Positions 8,501 through 17,438 of a stretch of 26,118 bases of DNA are shown in pieces (position 1 is the stretch's first letter; each line of letters opens with the position of its first letter). This DNA is from a virus, in IMG/VR virus record IMGVR_UViG_3300019759_000017, positions 1 through 26,118 of that record; one strand, 5' to 3'. The notes under the pieces are model-generated. The model ran no database searches, was not told the DNA's origin, and worked only from the letters and a program-made list of their open reading frames with translations. Position numbers and translations under genes: made by a program.

Positions 8501-11500
8501 ACAGCAGAAGATAAGAAGTCACTAGTACACGTAGCTAGTAGATATGGATTGACACCAAAATTCGCTAAGGTATTCGTAGATGATAAAGGTAATGCGCAAT
8601 CACAAGTAACTAAGAGAATAGATGAGATAGCTAGAGAAGTTACATCAATGGAAAAGGCTAAGAACTTAGTAGCTAAAAGAGTAGCAAGAGAAGCTGGAGT
8701 AGTAGAAGAAGGTGAGGTAGAAGTAGAGCAAGAAACACCTACAGAGCAACCAACTACAGCAAGAGACTCGCTAGATGAAGGACCACAGAGCGATTACCAA
8801 AAAGTAAAGGGTGATGAGCTAGTACAACCAACTACAGAAGATAAGCCAGTAGAGCTGTCAGATGCAAGAAAGAAGTGGGTAAATGGCGCAATAGCTACTG
8901 GTAGAGATAGAGAGGCAATAAGAAGAGTAATTGATGCTAATAGTAAACTAACAGCGGATGAACGAATAGCTATGAGTAATTACCTGGATGAGCAGATGGG
9001 ACCAGTAGTTGAAGAGACAGTACAAGATACACCACCAGACATAGTAGGTGAAGAGATAAACGAGTATGCACAGACTATACAAGATACAGATACAGCTAGT
9101 ATGAGTGAAGAGGAATTAGTTGCATTCAGTAATAAGATAGATAACTGGAATACAAGTAAGTACGATGAAGCATCAGTTAAGGCAATACAAAGCAAGCGTG
9201 AGCAAGTTAAACAAGAGCTAGCTGACTACAAGAAGAAAAGACACGAGAAGGAAGCTAAGCGTAAAGATAAACTACAAGCTAAGATAGATGAGTTGACTGG
9301 AGTAAGAGACGCAGCAAGCAAGAAACTAGAGCAGGTAAAGGAGTCAGTAGCAGACATAAAAGAAGCTACAAAAGACATACAAGCTAAGTACGAAGAGAGA
9401 GCAGCAGTAAGAAACAAGCTAAAAGAAGCGATGAAAGAAGTAGACAAGGCTAACGAAGACGTAGAACTAGCTACTAATGAGATGAACGGAATACTGCAGA
9501 ATACAGATAGCCAGTTAAAAGGAATAACGATTGATGACATAGGGTTGATAGAGAAGTCAATAGCAGCAATCAAAAAAGTAAACAATACACTAGGTAGTGC
9601 AATGGAAGCATTCATAGCTAGAGTAAAAGAGTTACTAGGGATAGTTAGCAAGTACAGTGCAATGGCTAGATTACTGAAAGATGAAGAGAAGAAGCTATCA
9701 GATACGATAAGAGACATGGAAGCAGTAGTTACATACGAGCTAAATGACGAGCACTGGAAAGATAGAAGATCAAAGGCTAAGAAGGACAAAGCTGAGCAAG
9801 TAGCGATAGTAAAAGACAGTGATAGTAAAATAAAGAAGCTAAAGGAAGAGCTAAAAGGTACAGCATACACAGCTGAGATGATTAAAGATGGTAAGAAAGG
9901 TAGTAGAGCTAAAGTAAGACCAACTACAGCAGAAGTAGAAGTACCACTAGACATGAGTAGTGTACTAGTAGCTAGTAAAGCAAGTACTACGTTAGGTAAC
10001 CAAGAATTGACAGATGCAGAGTTAGCTGAGCTAGGAATAACAACTGCTGACATGCAAGATAAGATAGGTCAGTTAGGTGAGATAACAGATACAAAGCTAG
10101 CTAAATACACATACCTAATGATGCTACTGAATAAAGATAATACGATCAATAAGAATACACTAGCTGCAATGGTAGTAGCTACAGATAACTACATAGGAGA
10201 AAACTTAGGATCACTAGAACAGGTAACTAAGAAAGACATCGAATCAATGTACGGGATCAATGACTTAGCTACAGTAGAAAATGCAGGTAAGTACTATGCA
10301 GGTGGTATACCAAGAGACCAAGTAGTTAGAAGAATAGCAGGTGACATAATGAACATGCTAGGAGTAAACTACAAAGGAATAAAAGACGAAGATGGTAACA
10401 TAGTAGATACACAAGAAGAGTTGTACGAGAAGATAAGCGTAGGATTAGCTAATGCAGCAGTACAAGATGCAATTGACTCAGGTAAGTTACAAGTGGTGCC
10501 AGTAGATAAAGATGGAGATAAGAAGCCATGGATGACACTGAAGTTCACACAAGATACACTAGCTAATGAGAAGACAATAGCAGCTAATAAGATGGCAGTG
10601 ATTGATAGGTTGGATAAGTACGAAGCACTACTAGGATTAGAGAAACCGGCTAGAACAATAAAGACTGAAGCAGGTATAAGAACAGTAGAAGATGCGAAGG
10701 CAATCAAGAGAAATGATTACACAGAAGCAGCTACGATGTCAGCAGAAGCAATAGTAAAAGAAGAGCAGACAGCATGGAGACCGAATAGAGAAGTAATAGG
10801 TGGGCTAGTAGAGTTAGGTGAAGAGTCGCTGAAGAAGCTGCTAGGATACAAAGAGGTTAGCACAGCTGAGGCACTAGAAGAGCAGTTATCGACAAAAGGT
10901 AAGAATAGACAAATACAGGACGACATCGATAACTTGATGATACTATGGAATGCGATGGAAGATGGTACAGTAACAGATGAGATGTACTTCGATTGGTTCA
11001 TAAGTAAGAACGGTAGATTGATGATAGATGCAAAAGGAGGGTTCAACCCACAAGCAATCAAGTTACATAGGTACTCAGCGTACAAAGATGGAATGAAGGG
11101 TACAGTAGAGCCAGATGACGAAGCAGCTATGCAGATATACAAGTTAGGGATAGCTCAGTCAATGGGTTACGCAATAGACAAGAAAGACGTGAAAGACAGT
11201 ATAGCATATGCAGAAGTACTGCTAGAGACAGAAGGTGCACTAGATGAAGTACTGGAAGCAATGAAAAACCCACAAAGTATAGAACATAACTGGGTAGAAG
11301 CTAAACCAGGTAAGTGGCACATAGAAGTAGCTGGAGTAGAGATAGAAATAGAAGAGCCAGCTCATGCAATGCAAGCAATTACAGAAGGTAAGAAGTACAA
11401 GAAAGATGAAGCATTCGATACAGTAATGACACTGGAAGTAGATGGATTGACTAACGGATTCGCACATAAGATGCTACAGTACCTAATAACTAAAGGTAGT

Positions 11501-13195
11501 GCAACTAGTACAGAGATAACACCAGAGGCAATGATATGGCTAGAGAAAGTAGGAATACGAGTAAAAGAAGGTGAATCACTAGGTGACATATCAGCTAGAT
11601 TAGATCAGAAGCACGAGGAAGCGATAGTAGATGCATACTGGACACTAGGTGGTGAGCTGACTAAAGGTAAAGGTACACTAGCAGATAAGATAGTGAGTAG
11701 GTATAATGACGACGTAGAGAAGATAGGTGAAGAGAACGCACTAGGTAAAGCACTAAAAGGGTTCACAGGAGCTGCAACACTAGAAGATGCTAAGAAGTCA
11801 GCAAATGCACTACTAGCAGTTACAGAGAAGTTAACTGAAGTAGATGAGAATGGTGAGACAGTGATGACTAAAGCAGTAAGAAACCTGATGAAGTACCCAT
11901 TCATGACATGGGGATACCAAGCAGGATTCAAGTCAATAGCTAACACAATATCATCAGCACTAATAGGAGACGTAGCTAAGCAGATAGTAGAGTACGATGG
12001 AAGTAACAAAGAGATAGCTACACTCGTAGAAGGACTAGGAATAGGTAGCATACAGGAAGTACAGAAGAGGTTATTAACAGAGACATACGGACAAGTAGGT
12101 GCAGGTAGTGATAGAGGTTCATTCGAAAAGCAGTTCAGAGAACAGATAAAAGCAGTGTACGGAGATGCAATACAAGTAGTAATGGAAGATACATTCGGTG
12201 GTGTGATGGAGATTAATAACTCAGTAACACAATCGACTAAAGTGATGTTCGAACTATTCGATAGCATACTACAAGACCACATGAAAGATGGAGTACTGCC
12301 GAAAGACGAGCTAGTTAAGCTAGTTAAAGAAGAGCTGTGGGACGTATTCCCACTAATAGAAGGTCCGCTAAGTGATAGTGAGCAGAATTACATACCAGCA
12401 GTAACTGATAAGATGGCACCGGCAAGAGATAACAAGTACGGACCAATACAAGTATTCACAGGCAAAGAAGGTGAGGATAGCTACACTAGTACAACAAGAA
12501 AGACACTAGGTGAGCCAGGAGTAGGTATCGGAGTAGGGTTGACACATAATGAAGATGCGGCAGGTACAGTAATGAATATGCTAAGACACGATTTGCTACA
12601 AGTATTCGATGCATACGTAATCGGAGTAAACCAATCAGATGCGATAAGTGATGCCAATAAAGACTTCGCAGAAATGAACATGAGAGAAGACTGGTCACAA
12701 ATTAAAGCAGTAGAACAAGGATTACAGAGGGTAATTAGTAACTTAGAGAAGCTACTAGGTAAAGACGAAGCACAAAAGCGCATGAATGGGGTGCACAAGA
12801 AGCTAGAAGACGAAGCAATAGAAAGAGCAGAGCAGTTCGGTGAGCTGACAGGAAAGAGAGTACTGAAGATAAAAGAAGGCGTACTGACACCTGCACAACA
12901 ACTAGCTGAGATAGCTAACATCAGAAAAGCTAATGACGCAAGAAGAGGGCAACTAGCTGATAAAGAAGTAGACATACAGCAATTCGTGCATGATGAAGCG
13001 ACTGGATACGTACATGAAGGCGATACTAAGAAGGTAGGTGAGCAAGGTACAGTAGACAATGGTATGATAGGACAGATAGAGAGTAAGTACGAAGGTAAGT
13101 TCGAGAATAGCAAAGTAGGTAAAGAGTTAGTTAAAGAGATGACTAAGGACAAGTATGATACAATGCTGGAAGTAATAAAACAAGGATGTAAGTAA
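5573..13195 (+). CDS. Virion RNA polymerase (N4 vRNAP-like single-subunit RNAP), 2540 aa
   Basis: This should be a DNA-dependent RNA polymerase packaged in the virion and ejected to transcribe early genes. Four family motifs are visible. A TxxGR-type motif is S1811-KNG-R1815. Motif A is VDGLTNG with D1957. Motif B is RNLMKYPFMTWGYQAG with R2103, K2107 and Y2115, the same R-x3-K-x7-Y spacing as T7 R627/K631/Y639. Motif C is LQVFDAYVIG with D2346. Spacings of 142, 150 and 239 residues compare with roughly 135, 111 and 281 between the corresponding N4 residues, from memory. The first ~1390 residues form an N-terminal region with an apolar segment (~420-441), an acidic Pro/Thr/Glu linker (~1043-1190) and coiled coil (~1218-1310). 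The ATG has AAGGA at 5560-5564. The protein ends about 190 residues after motif C, close to where the N4 polymerase core ends, so the C-terminal third of N4 vRNAP is missing from this gene. Confidence 0.88.
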   Translation: MGILGDKIQGLRRAKENKINLLSGDVALAGTHKDPAYIEDNGTLYNAGNKITNNLTPEDVQYLEGYMAADRQILQNDDGSLYRTDTPAQAFTGDTGTQYQFGANEEGVTKVGKSLGYLPDAQGNITNVPAEARYIPGTADGLLGRTIGRDGYGWKAGPAGVNVDDKQMGIKYSKADNDLLEGVKHWAYRDSRTNQRVDGSTAFEPGVEDSYGSGKSEYYNEGFAGDTSKSELTADEAYQKGKSLYDELTGQKYVQEGLDSQVHIPNTAKEVAAEIGIDPLKLKDASSEVLYELVKNTDNEELKSKLHRYAIKEAIPSDTTSASDQGWLEGTTKALGSGFTKELAVDFVDFVGDATGLYDVGNEDEKTEMVNDWFNYTPTTSEETHKKVAVLNNVIWDSKADTTDRLAAVAESIYEAAKDGEMLGSSLGVIAAWFVPGVILTKGDKAVKAYKAIDKLVNAGELSAKAGAKKKLSILGSKEGVKTALKKQTGQITGALGNVNDQYETWVANNNGVGLEGMDKMVHLGESFGIQMLNQNLDAITAVSVIKAPGLINAAKQSIQGISDKAFGQLITGIGKAIGSAAFVQMPKEAGQEYIQKMMELVNERYGSEKFKDLDSFVKFLTDEGVMKEGTVDALMGAGGSVQFQAIGAVPNLVKSARDKVTKARDTNTEDTYDVENDPIVTNEKATSRPIYDDIMGSATKEEADEKFATYMAKSKNDELAPEELQQVIEAYKESRQAEVKRKVESGESLGATPQEEQDLVNAYFMIEDETEAATFRDKAEKLNPEMKSKFEVAGTEREMYKELGGGRYSVREEVVSKGMDGNRLGFRAYFRQAITADTEEERIDAINRLEKFTDSQRTKITRLDAIKEESEQKVVNKINNLARKLGKSVTEEDVMKAALVANNVLDGAPKGYYQTMAKVLEAMGHSTKTKDGKFRSYDDVKENLFKYLEIKTKTEGKYASAKGARRADESTPGVFTAEDKKSLVHVASRYGLTPKFAKVFVDDKGNAQSQVTKRIDEIAREVTSMEKAKNLVAKRVAREAGVVEEGEVEVEQETPTEQPTTARDSLDEGPQSDYQKVKGDELVQPTTEDKPVELSDARKKWVNGAIATGRDREAIRRVIDANSKLTADERIAMSNYLDEQMGPVVEETVQDTPPDIVGEEINEYAQTIQDTDTASMSEEELVAFSNKIDNWNTSKYDEASVKAIQSKREQVKQELADYKKKRHEKEAKRKDKLQAKIDELTGVRDAASKKLEQVKESVADIKEATKDIQAKYEERAAVRNKLKEAMKEVDKANEDVELATNEMNGILQNTDSQLKGITIDDIGLIEKSIAAIKKVNNTLGSAMEAFIARVKELLGIVSKYSAMARLLKDEEKKLSDTIRDMEAVVTYELNDEHWKDRRSKAKKDKAEQVAIVKDSDSKIKKLKEELKGTAYTAEMIKDGKKGSRAKVRPTTAEVEVPLDMSSVLVASKASTTLGNQELTDAELAELGITTADMQDKIGQLGEITDTKLAKYTYLMMLLNKDNTINKNTLAAMVVATDNYIGENLGSLEQVTKKDIESMYGINDLATVENAGKYYAGGIPRDQVVRRIAGDIMNMLGVNYKGIKDEDGNIVDTQEELYEKISVGLANAAVQDAIDSGKLQVVPVDKDGDKKPWMTLKFTQDTLANEKTIAANKMAVIDRLDKYEALLGLEKPARTIKTEAGIRTVEDAKAIKRNDYTEAATMSAEAIVKEEQTAWRPNREVIGGLVELGEESLKKLLGYKEVSTAEALEEQLSTKGKNRQIQDDIDNLMILWNAMEDGTVTDEMYFDWFISKNGRLMIDAKGGFNPQAIKLHRYSAYKDGMKGTVEPDDEAAMQIYKLGIAQSMGYAIDKKDVKDSIAYAEVLLETEGALDEVLEAMKNPQSIEHNWVEAKPGKWHIEVAGVEIEIEEPAHAMQAITEGKKYKKDEAFDTVMTLEVDGLTNGFAHKMLQYLITKGSATSTEITPEAMIWLEKVGIRVKEGESLGDISARLDQKHEEAIVDAYWTLGGELTKGKGTLADKIVSRYNDDVEKIGEENALGKALKGFTGAATLEDAKKSANALLAVTEKLTEVDENGETVMTKAVRNLMKYPFMTWGYQAGFKSIANTISSALIGDVAKQIVEYDGSNKEIATLVEGLGIGSIQEVQKRLLTETYGQVGAGSDRGSFEKQFREQIKAVYGDAIQVVMEDTFGGVMEINNSVTQSTKVMFELFDSILQDHMKDGVLPKDELVKLVKEELWDVFPLIEGPLSDSEQNYIPAVTDKMAPARDNKYGPIQVFTGKEGEDSYTSTTRKTLGEPGVGIGVGLTHNEDAAGTVMNMLRHDLLQVFDAYVIGVNQSDAISDANKDFAEMNMREDWSQIKAVEQGLQRVISNLEKLLGKDEAQKRMNGVHKKLEDEAIERAEQFGELTGKRVLKIKEGVLTPAQQLAEIANIRKANDARRGQLADKEVDIQQFVHDEATGYVHEGDTKKVGEQGTVDNGMIGQIESKYEGKFENSKVGKELVKEMTKDKYDTMLEVIKQGCK

Positions 13196-13196
13196 A

Positions 13197-16100
13197 ATGA
13201 AAAAATGTACACTAAAAGTATTAAGAGATGAGCATGGGTTCAAACCAGAAGACCTGAAAGCAGTAAGAAAATATGTGAAGAGTAAGGAGTACTGGGAGAA
13301 CAATAAGCTAATCACTGATAGTGTGCTAAGAGACTCAGGATTATTCATGAACGCAATGTACAGAGGTGATGATAAGGAGTTAGCTGCAATCAATGCAGCA
13401 GGACCAAGAATCGGTAATGCACCACTATACGTACACGGAGTAACAAAAGACATAGCAGTAGTTACATACCCAGATAACGCACAAGGATACAACTTCCCGC
13501 TAGATGACCTGACAGTAGATGGAATCAACATGAAGACATACCTGAGAGAAGGGTTACATAAAGAAGAACCAATACAGCAATTGACTAAAGAGCAACAGAA
13601 AGCAGCAGATGAGCGTAGCGCATACATGCAAGAGAGATTAGGGCAGGAAGACATAGTATCAGGTAGAGGTACATACAGAAATGATCCAGATACAGGTAAG
13701 ATAGAAAGAGGTGAAGTAGTACTAGATGGTAAGAACATAAACAGCTTCACAGCAATTAATGAACTAGCAGAGAAGCTAGATGAGATAGATGAGATTGGTA
13801 CAAGTGATGAGCACAAAGTAGCACTACAGAAAGTACTGAAGACGATGCTGGCAGGTACAGCTAAACCATTAAGAGAGATGAACGTATACCTAAATGATAA
13901 GGGTAGAGATAATGGTGGTACGATTGACGTTGATAAAGAAGTAGGGATTAACATAGCTAAGGGTAGTAGAAAGAAAGAGTTCGGTAATGACATGAGCTTA
14001 ATAGAGATACTAGTGCATGAGTTAGTACATGGTAGTAGTGGGTTCGGAATGGAGAATAGAGCACCAGAGATCACTAAACAGCTAGAACTACTGAAAGAGT
14101 TACAAGAAGCTACAATGAAAGAGTTGACAGTAGAGGACATGATGGGTGACATAACAATGAGCCCAGAAGTATCAAGACAGATAGCTGAGAGACGAATTAA
14201 GTACATGAACGATGACTTGCGAGAGTTCCTAGCATATGCACTAACACACGAGGGAGTAATTAATAAGCTAAAGACGATAACTATTAAGCAAGTGAAGGAT
14301 AAGTACGATAATAAAGAGATGAACGCATTCGAGAGAATACTAGCAGCAGTAAAGACGATGTTCGATGCAGCACTGAAAGCGTTCGGTAAAGAGGATAGAC
14401 GTACAGTTAGAGGTGATAAGCTAGCAATGAAGCTACTAAGTGACATAGCTAAAGTAAACCAGAGAGCAGAGCTAGAACAGAAGACAGGTACATGGACTAA
14501 GATAAATAATACGATAGATGACGTAGAAGCTAAGACAGTTGAGTGGTTAGATAAGAGTGAGACTAAAGCAGCTAAGAATGCGATGGACATATACAAGAAT
14601 AAAGGTAAGAAGAACCTGTGGGATATGATGAAGATAATGTGGTTGGCAGCAGCTACAGAAGAAGGTACACCAATCATGCAGAGTTGGCTGACAGGGATAG
14701 GAAGAAAGCCAGAAGGGTTCGTACAGACAGTAATCAGACACATGAAGAGACCAGATGCAACAGGCAACAGAAGACAAGAACTGACACTGATGGCAGCACA
14801 GATCGAGACTACAAGAAAAGCTACAATAGATGGACTGACTAAGTTAGTTAGTAAGGTATTCAAGAAGAAGCTGACTAATGGTGAGAAGGTAGCAGTATAC
14901 GCGTCAATGGAAGTAGCAGACGGATACAGACTAGTTAACGAGTTCGGTAAAGGTGCAGGCAAGTTATACGAGAATGAAGCAGAGCTAGATAAGGAGATAC
15001 ATAAGCTAGAGAAGGCGATAGGTAAGAATACGAGAGACGTACGAGATAGTAGATCAGTAATTAGCCAGACTAAAGGATTAGCTAAGTGGATGACTGAAGG
15101 AGTAGGATCGATAGTACAGAGAAGGAATGCGAAGCAGATAGTTAGATACGCGACTAAAGGTGAGAATAAAGAGCTAATAGAAGCAGTAGATACACTAGCA
15201 TCACTATACGCAATAAAAGAGCTAGACAAGTCAGTAAAATCTGGAATAGCTAAAGTAATGAGTAAAGAGTACGATGCGATAGAAAGAATGGCACAGTTGA
15301 ATAGAGGATTCCACGAGTACAAACAAGGTAGGATGACAGAGATGCAAAGAAATAACCTAGCTAAGAACTACCACAGAGAAGAGTACGACAGTATGGTTGA
15401 GACTAGAGTAGCTAAGATATCAGAAAGAACACAAATGAGAGAGTTAGGGTTCGAATTAGTTAAGAAGATAGAGAATAATGGGTTAGGTGGAAAAGGAAGT
15501 ACACTAGCACTATACAGAAGTACAACTAACATAAAAGAGGCATTCGATACAAGTTCGATAATATACGTAGGTGAGGATTCGCAAGGTAGATTGTTGAAAG
15601 AAGACATAATAGCAGCAGGTAACTTAGATACGCTACCACTAGTGATGAAGAAACAGATGGCAGTAGCAAGACAGAAGGAAGCTAGATACGAAGAAGCAGT
15701 ACGTAGAGGACAAGAGCCGGAGATTGATACGACAGTGATACCAGAAGTAGATGAGTACGGAGTAGTAGTAGACTACAGAGCGATAACTAGCATGAAGGAT
15801 AAGTTAGAGCACATGGGACTAGAACAGAATCCGATGAATACGATAGGTAGAAACTGGGCACATGAGAGTGACCTAGAAGAGTCAGATAAGCAGAATGAGA
15901 TAGTATGGGACGAGTTGATAGGTGACTTCGTAGATGAAGCACCAATGAATGGAACTAGAGGAATTAACAATGGAATGGACTACATAGAGGTAAGTAAAGA
16001 GAGTGGAGTGTTCGAAGTTAAGGATGCAGCTAGAATACTACCAAAGCAGCTACAACAGAAGCTAGTTAGAATAGAAGAGGCAAAGAAAGCGCTACTGGTA

Positions 16101-17399
16101 GCTAGAAGTATGTATAAGAGTGGAGAGTCAGATAAGGCAATACGCAAAGAGATGCACAAGATGAGAGGTGGTAGAGATGTGGAGTTCAATAGTAAGAAAG
16201 GGTTCTACCAAGTAACAGATGGAGCAGTAATTAGCGTAGTAGGTGAAAAGCACTGGAATAGGCTAAGACCAAGTAGAAAGGCAGCAATAAGAAGAAGGCT
16301 AGGTAGAGGTCACATAATGGTTAGAAGGGACATGATACTAGATACATTCGGAATTAGAGACTTGACAGCAGCGGAATTCGTTAATGGAAAGGTGATAGGT
16401 AAGAACAATGCAAAGGTAGTTAAGAAGTTGATACTAGAGATAGAGCACGTATGGAAAGATATAGTGCAGATATTCAAAGTGGATATGATTATTAGAATGC
16501 TGCCGGTAATAATGGGAAACATAGTGAGTAACATAATGTACTCAGTGCAGTACGGACACTTCCCATGGGAGATAGCTAAGAGACAGTTAGATGGAGTGAA
16601 AGCACTGAGAGATTACTTGAAGAGTAAAGAAAGATTGACTGAATTGATGGCTGAATTGTCGATAGACCCGGAAAATCAGCAGTTGAGAGATGAGCAAGCT
16701 AGAGTGATAGATGGGATGAAGACAAACCCAGCTATGCCGCTATTCGATGCGAACTTATACAGTCACATAGTAGAGGACGTAGGATTAACAGACTTCAAGT
16801 CGAATAGTAGATTGACTAGAATGATTGATGATAAGTTAGAGGGTGCACCACAGGCAGTTAGGACAGGAATAGACTGGATGTTCGTGAATGAGAAGACGAG
16901 CTTGTTCCAGATAGTAACAAAGGCTACTGCGTACAGTGACTTCGTAGCTAGATATGCACAGTATACGTTGAGTAAAGAAAAAGAGATGGCTAAGTTTGCC
17001 AGAGTTAACAATAGAATGATGAATGATGGTGAAGTTGAGAGATTGAGTAAGGAGTTAGTTACTCAGGTTAGGGATGCATACGTGAACTACGCGAAACCGG
17101 ATAGTAGAGTACTGCAGTACATGAATGACATGGGGATGGTAGCGTTCACTAAGTATGCGATAAGAATACAGAAAGCGCTAGGTGATATGGCTAGAGGTAG
17201 ACCAGTTAGGCTGGCATTGGCGATACTAGGACAGGAGTTATTCATAGCTAGTACAGGGATTAACTTCGAAGATCCACTAGAGAAGTCGTTCCTAAGTAGA
17301 AGCCCGGATAGTTGGTTGTATACGCCAGGAGTTAGCACGATACTAGGTAACATACTAGAGCCGCAGATGGTAGCTCATATGAGAGCATTGACAGATTAA
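13197..17399 (+). CDS. vRNAP C-terminal-domain-like giant virion protein with HExxH motif, 1400 aa
   Basis: It starts one base after the vRNAP stop, in another frame, with AAGGA at 13182-13186. Its length is close to the C-terminal domain of N4 vRNAP (about 1397 residues, needed for encapsidation), and it sits where that domain would continue. The last ~350 residues have a pattern I associate with C-termini of N4-type vRNAPs and other giant phage proteins: MLPVIMGNIVSNIMYSVQYG, then YSDFVARYAQYTLSKE, AYVNYAKPDSRVLQYMND and FTKYAIRIQKAL. Residues 274-278 are HELVH, with a possible third zinc ligand in REFLAYAL (E343), a gluzincin-like metallopeptidase site seen in large polyvalent phage proteins. 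Two stretches, ~1083-1110 and ~1350-1375, are apolar. I infer a packaged and ejected partner of vRNAP; a protease role is unproven. Confidence 0.75.
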   Translation: MKKCTLKVLRDEHGFKPEDLKAVRKYVKSKEYWENNKLITDSVLRDSGLFMNAMYRGDDKELAAINAAGPRIGNAPLYVHGVTKDIAVVTYPDNAQGYNFPLDDLTVDGINMKTYLREGLHKEEPIQQLTKEQQKAADERSAYMQERLGQEDIVSGRGTYRNDPDTGKIERGEVVLDGKNINSFTAINELAEKLDEIDEIGTSDEHKVALQKVLKTMLAGTAKPLREMNVYLNDKGRDNGGTIDVDKEVGINIAKGSRKKEFGNDMSLIEILVHELVHGSSGFGMENRAPEITKQLELLKELQEATMKELTVEDMMGDITMSPEVSRQIAERRIKYMNDDLREFLAYALTHEGVINKLKTITIKQVKDKYDNKEMNAFERILAAVKTMFDAALKAFGKEDRRTVRGDKLAMKLLSDIAKVNQRAELEQKTGTWTKINNTIDDVEAKTVEWLDKSETKAAKNAMDIYKNKGKKNLWDMMKIMWLAAATEEGTPIMQSWLTGIGRKPEGFVQTVIRHMKRPDATGNRRQELTLMAAQIETTRKATIDGLTKLVSKVFKKKLTNGEKVAVYASMEVADGYRLVNEFGKGAGKLYENEAELDKEIHKLEKAIGKNTRDVRDSRSVISQTKGLAKWMTEGVGSIVQRRNAKQIVRYATKGENKELIEAVDTLASLYAIKELDKSVKSGIAKVMSKEYDAIERMAQLNRGFHEYKQGRMTEMQRNNLAKNYHREEYDSMVETRVAKISERTQMRELGFELVKKIENNGLGGKGSTLALYRSTTNIKEAFDTSSIIYVGEDSQGRLLKEDIIAAGNLDTLPLVMKKQMAVARQKEARYEEAVRRGQEPEIDTTVIPEVDEYGVVVDYRAITSMKDKLEHMGLEQNPMNTIGRNWAHESDLEESDKQNEIVWDELIGDFVDEAPMNGTRGINNGMDYIEVSKESGVFEVKDAARILPKQLQQKLVRIEEAKKALLVARSMYKSGESDKAIRKEMHKMRGGRDVEFNSKKGFYQVTDGAVISVVGEKHWNRLRPSRKAAIRRRLGRGHIMVRRDMILDTFGIRDLTAAEFVNGKVIGKNNAKVVKKLILEIEHVWKDIVQIFKVDMIIRMLPVIMGNIVSNIMYSVQYGHFPWEIAKRQLDGVKALRDYLKSKERLTELMAELSIDPENQQLRDEQARVIDGMKTNPAMPLFDANLYSHIVEDVGLTDFKSNSRLTRMIDDKLEGAPQAVRTGIDWMFVNEKTSLFQIVTKATAYSDFVARYAQYTLSKEKEMAKFARVNNRMMNDGEVERLSKELVTQVRDAYVNYAKPDSRVLQYMNDMGMVAFTKYAIRIQKALGDMARGRPVRLALAILGQELFIASTGINFEDPLEKSFLSRSPDSWLYTPGVSTILGNILEPQMVAHMRALTD

Positions 17400-17410
17400 G
17401 TAGTATTAGC

Positions 17411-17431
17411 GAACCCACTTGATGTGGGCTC
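17411..17431. terminator. Imperfect hairpin between convergent gene blocks
   Basis: GAACCCAC (17411-17418) and GTGGGCTC (17424-17431) pair around a TTGAT loop. The stem is 8 bp with one A-C mismatch. It fills most of the 39-bp gap between the stop of the late block and the stop of the minus-strand block. Neither side has a strong T-run, so as an intrinsic terminator it is weak; blocking antisense read-through from both sides is its likely use. Confidence 0.45.
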
Positions 17432-17438
17432 TGTAAAG

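Noticed and set aside
13127-15322. 731-codon open frame on the minus strand, antisense to the 1400-aa gene
   Set aside because: It is Ser/Leu/Ile-rich with no motif, lies fully opposite a convincing gene and results from that gene's A-ending, purine-rich codons rarely producing TTA/CTA/TCA in the phase that gives antisense stops. Several shorter antisense frames (e.g. 6724-8133, 9226-10053) have the same cause.
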